Position numbers and translations under genes: made by a program. The notes under the pieces are model-generated. The model had not been told where the DNA came from. It was given only the letters and a program-made list of their open reading frames with translations, and did not search any database. From Parietaria judaica (Eukaryota; Streptophyta; Magnoliopsida; Rosales; Urticaceae), in the NCBI GenBank assembly GCA_954871525.1, contig OX940871.1:26696586-26760585 (forward strand): a stretch of DNA of 64,000 nucleotides, in the 5' to 3' direction. Positions 50,022-59,951 of this stretch are shown here, piece after piece. Numbering within the stretch: the first letter of the stretch is position 1; the number at the start of each line of letters is the position of its first letter.

Positions 50022-52447
50022 TGCGTCGGCGGGGCCGGCCCTGACTTCATGGGGGCCCTATGCGAAGTAACGTTTGGGGCCCCAATAATAATTCATATTT
50101 AACAACTGTGATATTTTTTGTATTTATCTGAAATTATACATTAATTTTTTGGGATATGCGTTTTTTTAATAAATATTAATCCAAAAAAAAAAATAACACC
50201 ACCAACAAAAGCAGTGTTTATTCTCTCTCGAAAAAAAAAAGCAGTGTTTATTAGACGCTTAAATAATGCCTATAGACTCATTTTATTTTTATGAATTTAT
50301 TCTCAAATATAAATTTATATTTTAATATAAATTAGTTTAACAAATACATTATCTCATGCCAATTGATTGTAGTGAATTTGAGTGGCAAAAAATACGTAAA
50401 CTTTGAATGTCTTTGTAATTCTTAATAAATAATCTATTTTTTAAATGAAAAACAAATAGAATTTACATATAAAGATGGACCCAACAATTCATCTTTTGGG
50501 AAAATAGCGGCGATAATACTGAAGTTCTTTACATTGGTGCAGTTTAATACTTAAGTCTTTTTTTTTACGGTATTAATACCTAACATCACAAACCGTTAGC
50601 GGCAGTTGATACTTCTCCGTTAGTGGGCTCTATTTGTACCCTATTTAATATTTTAAGTGCCACACCACACATAAAATTACCATCAATAAATCCTAAAATA
50701 ATTAAATAACATAAAAATTCAAAAAAAAAAAAAAGTTTAACGTGTATACTGGGAGTGTAATTACAATTTTATTTTGATTTTTTAATTTCTTCAAATAAAT
50801 AGGGTTTGACTTGATAACTAAGTTTATAAAGCATTGTATCCGGACCGGAGCCGCTTTTAAAAAGGACCCGCAATCGTATATCAAACTGGAGTCGATTTTT
50901 TTCAAAATCGCATACGCATTAAACCCGATTTTGAATTTAGGGGTTAAAAAACACCGAGCCCGGATAATAGGTTACTCAAACCTGCTTTTTATTTTTTTTA
51001 AATGAACTTTTCTCTTCTTTATACCATTTAATATTCTTACGCTATTTCTCATATTTTATTAATTAATACATATATTTTAGTAAAAGATTTAGCATTGAAT
51101 ACTATTTTTGTATTAAAAAATAAGGTTTTTCTATTTTATGTTCCATTTTATTAATCTAGATCGAAGTTTTAAATCAGAGTTTTGATATTAAATTCGGGTT
51201 TAAACCCGCATCCAAAAATCCGAGTTTAAAACATTAAAAATCTAGATGCGTGTTTTGATTTAGGAAACCCAAATTATGGATTTGGGCTTGAATTTTAGTA
51301 TAAAATCCGAGTATCTTGCCCGCTCGCACCTCTAGCCTATATGCATTTTGACAATGTTTTTTTGTGATGTATTGCCTTTTGTATCTGTGTTAGACCAAAT
51401 GACCAATGCTCTTTTGATTTGAGTATGGTATTGTGTATTTTGTGACAAATCCTTTCGTAATGCAATGCCTTAAACCAATGACGATTAATTATGTACACAC
51501 AAATACAGAAACTTAATCTCAATACATAACATCAGTGGCAGAGCCAAGATTTCGATCTAGGTGGTGCTTAATGTAAAATAAAAAAATAAAAAAAATCAAG
51601 CATACAGTTAACAACAACCGCAACAAGTAACGTCGACGCCGGTATCAAGTAACAACCGCAACAAGTAACCCGCATCCTGAAATCCAGTTTTAAAACATTT
51701 AAATCCGGATACGAGTACTTGGATTTTAGAAACTCCGAATTCCGGATCCAAGTTCCAGCTATGGCAAAAATCTGGGAACCCGGCCCGCTTGTACTCTTAA
51801 TCGAAATAATACATTATAAGGATTATACCTATTTATCTAGAAAATAAAATAAAATTAGAATACTAATTAAAGTATCAACTGTACACGTTGTTTTTTGTTT
51901 TTGTTTTATATTATATAATTAGTTTAGCATTAATAGGTGGTAATTTTATCTGTGATTTGGCACTTAAAATATTAAATATGCTATTAAATAGAGCACACGT
52001 CTAACAAAGAGGTATCAACTGGTGCTAACGGTTTGTGAAGTTAGGTATTATTACCGTAAAAAAAAGACTTAAGTATTAAAGTGCACTAATATAAAGAACT
52101 TCAGTATTATCGCCGCTATTTTCCTCTAATCTTTTCAACCTAACCAAGTAACTATTCAAATGTCCATTAAAAAAAACTATTCAAAATGTCAGAGAAAGAA
52201 TAAAATATAAAAATATGACAAGCTGTGGGCCAATCAATTTCTGCTTTATCACTACTCAATATTATATCATTATTTCTATTTCTTCTTCTTCTTCGTAAGG
52301 GTGGTGCAGTGAGCCGAAGAACTTTCTCCAATGGCGTTGCCTTTTGGGAAAAAATAAAATTAGGTCGCAGCTTCGGGGCCCTTTGGAGTCGGGGGCCCTA
52401 GGCCGCCCCCTCGCTCGCCTTGCCCAAGGGCCGGCCCTGTGCATCGG
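50022..52447. mobile_element. hAT-type element (2.41 kb) with GGGCCGGCCCTG ends
   Basis: The element at 50030-52439 starts CGGGGCCGGCCCTGAC and ends CAAGGGCCGGCCCTG. The flanking 8-bp repeats are TGCGTCGG (50022-50029) and TGCATCGG (52440-52447), one transition apart. The right subterminal sequence (GGCGAGCGAGGGGGCGGCCTAGGGCCCCC on the minus strand, spanning about 52383-52425) resembles the MITE at 43.9 kb. It contains no transposase frame; the interior holds another inverted-repeat element. Confidence 0.8.
50498..52124. mobile_element. Inverted-repeat element (1.63 kb) nested inside the hAT element
   Basis: Arms 50498-50681 and 51939-52124 are reverse complements with only scattered mismatches. 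The tips are GGGAAAATAGCGGCGATAAT and ATTATCGCCGCTATTTTCC. Long arms suggest a MULE or foldback type. The interior (50800-51800) contains the dispersed CCGGA/CCCGGATCC-rich repeat. Target duplication not resolved. Confidence 0.8.
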
Positions 52448-53335
52448 AATGGAAAACAACATTCATGTCGACACTTATTAGTGTTGTTTGAATGACTCGA
52501 CCGGCAGACATAAACTAGCCGCGGCGCAAACTATCATTTCGCACGAATCCTATATCTCTCGCTCAAGTAACTCTAAGCAACTCAAGTGTTTTATGACTCG
52601 GACCCGATTGATCCAGAATTATCTCTCGTCGTTCATGTCAAGATCAAAAAGAGTTAGATTACGTGTTCATTGGTAAAAAAAAAATGTTTATAGTTTAAAA
52701 GAGATAGATTCTCTTACAGTTAGATTAGATGCATATGTTCTTCCAAAATTTGTTTAAGTATGATGAAGAATATAATATTATGTATATGGACGGTTTTACA
52801 TTCTTAGGTATATGGACGACGGTACTATTTGTAAGTATGAACGATACTTTTTGTAGGTACGGAAGATTATTTGTATAAATCAGTTAATTTTGGAATTTAT
52901 TTTATAATTTATTATATTATATATATATGGTTTATTATTTATAGGCGATACCAAAGCATCCGAGCGATTTTAATTGCCGGGTTTTTTTAATTTTATATCG
53001 GCACATTTGACGACGCATAAAAAGTGTCGTTGGATGTAAAAATGCCACGGCCAACATTATATTTGCCGCGGCAAATTTTCCTTCCAACGACACTTATTAG
53101 TGTCGTTGGATATATGTACGCCGCGACACATACAATGTTAGCCGCGGCATACCATTGGCCCGAGATGAAATTTTCAAGTTTTGAAAGCACCTCACACGAC
53201 ACTTATTATGCGTCGTTGGAATGTTCCTTCCGACGACACTTGATATCATACGATGGAGGATCCGACGACATATAAAAAGTGTAGTTGGAACTCTCCGACT
53301 ACACTTTTTAAGTGTAGTCCAATCCATCTTGTTTT

Positions 53336-54050
53336 TGGATTAGCGGTGAACCCGGTGGTCGTGTGGGCGGTCAAAGGTGGTGTCCATGAGGATTGACTAA
53401 ATACTTCTTAGTTGGAGATGAAATCATCTTCCGACTCGTCTTCTTGGATGTCGACTTCGGCGTTGTGACTCTTGAGCCTTCGGGGTTCCCGTCATCACCC
53501 AGTGAGTTGGGTCTTGGGCTTTCGGTTTTTTACTTTGCCTGTGAGAGCTTTGACTTTCACTAATGGAGCTTAATTTTTATATAGCATGAAAAAATACGTA
53601 ACATATATATACATATATATATTCCCAAATGACTCTAAAGATATGTTTAGCTAGTTACTGTATAATAATAATAATAAAAAAACTTTTTCCTTTTTTTTTA
53701 AATGACGGAATCATTATACAAAGTTTGCTAGTGAAAAATATAAAATATAAATTTTTAAAAGTTAAAAGTTAAAAATGAAAGCAAAAATCTCAAGGAACTT
53801 TTTGAACTGATTTTTAAAAATTAAGAGAATACAGAGTAACTCTTCTAAATGACTATTAGGTAATACTTGTAAAGGTAAATGAGCCAAATACCCATTTGTG
53901 ATTCAAGGTTTCGAAAAAATGCCTATTTTTATTTATGGTAATCCAAACAACCCATTAATTAAAATATGGACCATTATCCCCTTCGAATTAATTAAATAAT
54001 ATTTAGCATTTAAATTATGTTTAAAATTAATTAATAATTCGAATTATTTT
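53336..54050. other. Spacer right of the nested transposons
   Basis: 53340-53570 is less AT-rich with short frames but no domain. 53880-53960 carries another copy of the AAGGTTTCGAAAAAATGCC motif found in the hairpin below. Confidence 0.45.
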
Positions 54051-54077
54051 AAGGGTTATTTTAAAAAATGCCTATTT

Positions 54078-54161
54078 TATGTCAAAGGTTTAAGAAAAAT
54101 GCCCACTATGTGTATTTTTTACTCTCACACATGGGCATTTTTCTTAAACCTTTGACACATA
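54078..54161. repeat. Near-perfect hairpin
   Basis: TATGTCAAAGGTTTAAGAAA plus AATGCCCACTATGTG (54078-54112) pairs with CACACATGGGCATTTTTCTTAAACCTTTGACACATA (54126-54161) across a short loop. The central 24 bp match without gaps. Weaker pairing continues outside. Probably a small foldback element or its remnant. Confidence 0.8.
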
Positions 54162-54299
54162 ATGGGTATTTCTTACAATTTCTAATTATTTTAATAAAAT
54201 CAAAATATTTTTTTCCTTAAATGTAGCTAAATAGAATAACTGATTAATCTTAATCATTCCTTGATTATTTTTGAATTTTTTCTCCATATTAATAAGTAT

Positions 54300-54830
54300 G
54301 CTAACGAATATCAAACTGCATATATAAAATATCAAACTGCATATATAAACCAATATCAAATTGTAAAGTTATTTACCAAAATTGTATATGAATATACCAA
54401 TACTTAATGCGGGGAGTGCTTGTGCAAATCGTAAATATCAACACGAATTTAGTATAAGCATATACCCATATAAAACTGTAAATTTAAATACGGGGATACC
54501 GATTGTATATACCAAAATTGTATATGTATATACCAATTTGAAACTGTAAATTAAATAACGAATCTTGTATATGTATATACGAATAATTTGTACGGGAACC
54601 GTTGGTAAATTAATATACGTATCATGTGTATATATAAACCAATTTCAAACAGTAAATTAATATACGAATCTTGTATATATATAAAAATTTCATATAGAAT
54701 GAAATTGTAACTATATATACGAAACTAGTTACGAAATTGTACTAATACCAAAACTGTAAATATATATACTAATATTAATACCAATTCCAATAACAAACCG
54801 TAAATATATGTACAAATAACATATGAATTG
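54300..54830. repeat. Degenerate minisatellite
   Basis: Repeated units around ACCAATTTCAAACTGTAAAT followed by TAATATACGAATCTTGTATA recur about eight to ten times with length variation. The sequence is almost entirely AT. Confidence 0.7.
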
Positions 54831-55625
54831 AATAACATAAATAACATATGCGGGAGATTTAAATTGAATATTTTGCAATCGATGGTTCACTAATTGAAGC
54901 AATATATATATTTTTAATAATATTTTGAGGGTCATTTTCATTGTTGAATCAATAAATTGCACGTTAATTGCTCTTGGATGTGTGTGGGGTTAATTTTGTA
55001 CCACATGATAAACGCATGCTTTACATTATGGACTTATTGGATGACGGGTAATCTTGTAAATATTTGAAGAAGCATAGTATTTGGTTCCGGATTGATCGAT
55101 CCGGAAAAAATCTAGAAGATGAAATTTTTTAATCCGAAAAAATTTAGATTATGAATTTATCCGGATTGGTTCCGAATTGATCGATGACTGACGTTCGTAC
55201 GACGATCAACCGAAGATTGGTGTGAATCTCGGGCTTCAGTCCGCTACATCATTGGGACAGACAAAGACTTATCATATTTCCATGGATTGGAATCTTTAAT
55301 TTCCCATGTGAAGCAAACTTACAACCCTTTGAAAACTTTTAACACTCAAAATACAAGCAATTATATATCATGTAATCAAGCATTTGATAATGAAATGACA
55401 TATTTTGTTCTTAGCTAAATATGAAGGAACAAGATAAATCAAGGGACCACGATATCAATGGTGAGAAGAAGAAAAAAAAGAGTCTCATAATTATACACTC
55501 TTATGAACATGCAATATGCAACTATACAAGAAATCAACACAATGAAGGCACAACAAATCAACATAATAAGTTCAGATACAAAAAAAAAAATCAAGATCAT
55601 CAAATCATATAGTTTTACAATATTA
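54831..55625. other. Spacer 3' of lipase gene 2
   Basis: No gene seen. Includes GGATTGATCGATCCGGA-type short palindromic motifs near 55085-55190. Confidence 0.45.
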
Positions 55626-58129
55626 TCAAAGATTTTTTTGCGACGGGTTTTTTTGAGGGAGGAATAGGGTGGGGGAGGTAGACCGGGTTGCATTGACGTA
55701 GTCCTGAGGGCAATGCGCCGGCACGCCGGGAACCACTAAGCCAATGATCCGGAACATTCGAAGGAAACCGCTCTCTTGGTAGTCGGATCCCTTTTTGTAC
55801 TGAATTGTGAAGCTTCTTATTAGCTCTCCCCAAGAGTTTATCATCATCGGAATTGCCTTCATTGGTGAGAAGTAGTTTTTGTTTGGCTCCTCATCAACGA
55901 CCTACACAAAATATAATTAAATTAAACGTTTGTAAATTCTAATCCCAATAATTGAGAAATAGTATTATATAATAAAAATATTGGTTAATAATTTATATCA
56001 CAATTTGTTTTGGTTCACAATATTGTCAAAACCATTTAAAAGGAAATGTGCATTTTTCTTTTAAAAAGCTTTGAATGTAGAGACAAAGTTCTCAAGGACA
56101 GCACAACTTTTTTCAATCCGTTATGTCCTGCTCACAAAAGTTTATTTCCAAATACAAATTTTGTCATGATTCATAGATAAGATAAATAGACCATTAAATA
56201 ATAATCACATGTTCTTTTAAAAAATAATAATAATGATCACATGACTTTGTATTTTTGCTCTTCGGAGTTTTAACAGAATTGCAATTATTTTATCATACAT
56301 TATTTTTTATATAAAAAGCAATAATAAAAAATAAATTGACAATAGTACCATGTCAAAAATATAATTTTCGTAAAATATTATTGTAAAATGAAGGAAGAGC
56401 TACAAAATTTTGTCTACTTTTTCAATTGTTTTGAAAGAATTTTGGATGTGCCCCGTCTCTAAAAAATAACAAGTGTCCAATACTTAATACGTTTAAAATT
56501 TTATTAACTGAATTACGAAAATAGACAGTGTTTTATTGATATAAAAATAAATAAAAACAATGAGCATTAAATTCGATTCTAAATGAAAAACAAAATAAAA
56601 TCAATTTTTACCACCACAAAATAAATACCTACCTCGTGGCAAAATATTGTAAGAGAAGTGAATAATTAATTAAACTCTCATAAATATGAGTTATAAGAAA
56701 GAAAAGACCGACCTCAACTTGGTAATCTCGGTTGCTATAGAGGCACGTCCCAAAGTGCTTAAACATGAAGTCTTCGTCGTCGTACGGCAGCCTTGGGACG
56801 ATGTCGTTTCCGTACACAAACCTAAAATACCTTATATTATGTTCCACCATCTCATTCCTCATGAACTCTCCGAACGCCGCATCCCCGACCCGGGGCTGCC
56901 CGAACGTGTACACGCCCTCCAGCCGCTCGAGCAGCCACTTCTCGTCGTGCCACGCGAGAACGGCCGGGAACAGGATTGCCAGGGCGCCCCCGAGGCTGTG
57001 TCCAGTCAGCACGAACTTCGTATTTTTGTTTTCGCTCAGAATGCGCCTCAGCGTGTCCCGGATACCGTAGTAGGCCAGGGGCGTTGGCCGTTCGCTACAG
57101 ACACCGTTATTTTCTACTTCGGGCGGGAAGCCGGCGTTTTTTTGGAGCCCTAGGGCTTTCATAAAGCCTCCATGTATCTTCCCGACGTCAGTGATCTCAT
57201 ACCAAGAGATGTCGACGTCGGAGCACCATGCATCCGAGTCAAAGGGCTCTGTCCCACGGAAGGCCACCACGACGGTGTCGTAATCGCCAGCCTTATCCCG
57301 CATCATGAAGGCTTGCGTCGTCGGTTTTCCTTGATAATCTGTGCATGATATTAAAGAAATTTTAGATTATTACGTTTTCTAAGAAAATTGTACGAAATGA
57401 TATCTAAAACAAAATCAACAATTTTCTCACCTAATTAGAATTAAAATTAGAAAAAGGGATATATATATATATATATTTATATAAGTACTTAATTTTGTAC
57501 CAAGCGAGTCAATATAAACTCGATCTCTTTTTAAGTGAGAATAGTACCCAAAGATCACGAAATAGTGTTGCGGTCTAATTCCATCCATGTCTATTTGATA
57601 TCTGTAAAACTACGTGTCCCTTATTCAGAAGGACTTTACCGGGACACGGGCGAATTGAAACACTGTCCAGTCAACTTATTTTCTTATAGTTGTTTCTTCA
57701 ATAATAAGTTCTTCTTTGATAATAATTCATTTTTGGGTCCAATTGGGAGTCATGTACAATGCACATTCAATTATTCTATTTAGTGACAAAGAAAATGTCC
57801 TTTTGTATGATATTTTTATGAACTTTCACTGTTATATCTTTTTAAAAATCTCAATAATTGTAAAAAAAAAAAAATCAAGAGCAACAATTGGAGATTTATA
57901 AACTATAACGATAATTTTTTTTAAGTAATATACAATATAGCATGTGCATGACTCAAACATTTTTTTACGAAGTTTACTGAACATTTAGGGAAATTGTACC
58001 ACCTTGAAATTTTATTCCTTGAAATTCCAAAAATTGTTGAGAGCTAAAAATAATAAGGATATTTGCAGTATAAATACTTAAATTTAAAATATATATATGA
58101 CTTGCATTTTCAATCTTTTTTTGGTTGAA

Positions 58130-58161
<32 letters not shown>

Positions 58162-59466
58162 GACTTGCATTTTCAATCTTTTTTTGGTTGAACAAATTTG
58201 CGATGAAATAATTTTTGGCATAATTTTTTTTTAATAAAATATCTTTTTTTTGGTTGAACAAATTCGCAATGATATTAAATTTTTCTATAATACCTTTTTT
58301 TAATCATATATGAGGAACAAGAACTTTAATTAAAGAATTCACAACAATCAACAAATACTAATTTCTTAAAATAGTAGCAGAAACATGCTCGATAGTGCAA
58401 AAACTAGGTCAGTTGTGTCATCACTTAGTCAAAATGGCGAAAAAAATGAGGCCAAAAGAAGTAAAAACGTGGGCAAATCATATGTCGCCTCATGAAACTT
58501 AATGGTAGAGAGAGAACTAAACTTTTAATTACCTATGCCAAAAAAATTATATCATTTTAAATTGTGCTACAGAATAAAAGTTTGAAGATATAAATAATTT
58601 GTTTATATGGGAATTTTTGCCGCAAATATCTCAAGTTAATAAATTGTACTTGTGCGTAGGTCCTATCTCCAGAAAACACAGGAATAATGTCACTATTAGG
58701 TGATTGAGATCTACATGAACGGGAAAGTTGCGTTGTATGTCTCAAGATTCTCACGTGGTAGGGTCTAAATGATTATGTCTCTCTGTAGAAATATCGGTAT
58801 AAGTACCAAAACTATTTGAAATGAGACTGCATTCGAGTACTTATACCACATATATATTATTATTATTTAAAACGACGTTGGAATCTTAAGGTACTCTACT
58901 TTACTTGGATTTGGATAGAGATCAATTGTTCATAAAATAATGGAAAAGGTTGTGGTTCTTCTTACCGTTCCAATAGTCATAAAATCCCAGGAACTCCATC
59001 TGAATACAAAGGAAAACAAAGAAAAAATCGAATTAAGTAACCGTATTAATTCTGAATTTCATATTTACAAATAAGAAAGGAAAAAAAAGAGACTCAAAAC
59101 TTCTGAATTTCATATTTACAAATAAGAAAGAAAAAAAAAAAGACACCGGCTGGCTTGCATTATCTCCGGTAGCAGGGTGTCTGTACCTACCCGAGCGACT
59201 AATTTAATTTATTAGGAAAAATATTATAAATGAAATCATATTTTTTTAAAAAATTTAAAAATTTGAAGGTGGTAACTATATACAAAATTCCGCGTATTTT
59301 TTTTTCTTCTTCTCAAATTTAAGGCAGGCGGGTGAGTGAATTTTCCTCACTTGGAAATAGGCCACGACCAGAACTCGTGCCTAGCAAGATTAATCTTGGG
59401 TGTAAGTTACCCGTGGGGAAAATATCGCGGGACGAGCAAGCCCACCAACGGACCGGCTCATCATAT

Positions 59467-59498
<32 letters not shown>

Positions 59499-59701
59499 TA
59501 TAATTACCTCCCAATCCTTGGTGACAACATTTTCAACATGTGCACTATTCTCGTAAGAAAGTTTTGAAGCCATCATTGACAAAGCTGCATTGTATCTCAC
59601 ATCGCCACGCTTAATGTTTGTGTCAAGCTTTGATCTTTTATCGATACTTCCAATAAATGAGAAGAAATCTGGTGATTCTCTGTCTGGAATCATAGCCTTT
59701 C
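55626..59701 (-). CDS. OBL1: Class 3 (OBL1-like) lipase, gene 2, exons 2-5 only
   Basis: Exons 59701-59508, 58999-58966, 57338-56713 and 55901-55626 match exons 2-5 of lipase gene 1 in order and phase (194, 34, 626 and 276 nt against 194, 34, 638 and 288). Seen: [29 protein letters not shown] with the nucleophilic Ser, [20 protein letters not shown], and PAHCPQDYV near the end. All four exons are open with good GT..AG borders, so the coding part present looks intact. Exon 1, with the [13 protein letters not shown] region and the start codon, is not in the window. Instead a retrotransposon LTR begins 47 bp upstream of the exon 2 acceptor. The gene is either interrupted by a very long intron or truncated. 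Confidence 0.85.
58080..58265. repeat. Tandem repeat in lipase 2 intron 3
   Basis: ATGACTTGCATTTTCAATCT plus TTTTTTGGTTGAA occurs twice around a (TA)n tract. TCTTTTTTTTGGTTGAACAA then ATTCGCAATGA forms a third partial copy. Confidence 0.8.
59050..59145. repeat. Tandem duplication in lipase 2 intron 2
   Basis: TTCTGAATTTCATATTTACA plus AATAAGAAAG and an A/G tract is present twice (near 59050 and 59101). Confidence 0.85.
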
Positions 59702-59748
59702 CTATAAACACCAACATATATTAGGAATATTTAATTATGTTCCAAACT

Positions 59749-59951
59749 GTTAGGAAGTTAGGATTCAGTTAGCATTGTTAGAAAATGACGTCAGTCTGAA
59801 AACTAACTGAATCTCTCCCTCCCTCTCTCTGTAACTAACTCTCTTTCTCTCTTATATATACACTGTACCTGGACAGTCAATTTACTACTGAAAGTTATTC
59901 TCTCAAACCTCCATTGTTGTACCTTGAAGCTTTCTTACATGGTATCAGAGC
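59749..59951 (+). mobile_element. Copia LTR (191 bp) and primer-binding site, plus orientation
   Basis: TGTTAGGAAGTTAGG at 59749 to CTTTCTTACA at 59939 forms an LTR with TG..CA ends, a TATA box (TTATATATAC near 59853) and a CT-rich stretch. TGGTATCAGAGC at 59940-59951 is the plant primer-binding site complementary to the 3' end of initiator methionine tRNA. This fixes the orientation as plus. The preceding bases are CAAAC, a possible 5-bp target duplication. What follows is antisense pol, not gag. Confidence 0.85.

Larger units (their letters stand above)
49705..53335. mobile_element. CACTA-like element interrupted by an hAT insertion
   Basis: CACTACTACAAATATGGG at 49705 resembles a CACTA terminus. 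49740-50020 and 52448-53330 are packed with variants of TGTCGTTGGAA, CCGCGGCAAA and AACTACGCATA in both orientations, a subterminal-repeat style. The two blocks are separated by the 2.4-kb hAT element at 50030-52439, whose target duplication shows they were once continuous. No CACTA transposase is seen, so the copy is non-autonomous. The right terminus is not clear. Confidence 0.65.

Noticed and set aside
56686..57153. 155-codon plus-strand frame
   Set aside because: Antisense to lipase 2 exon 4; no domain and no splice partners.
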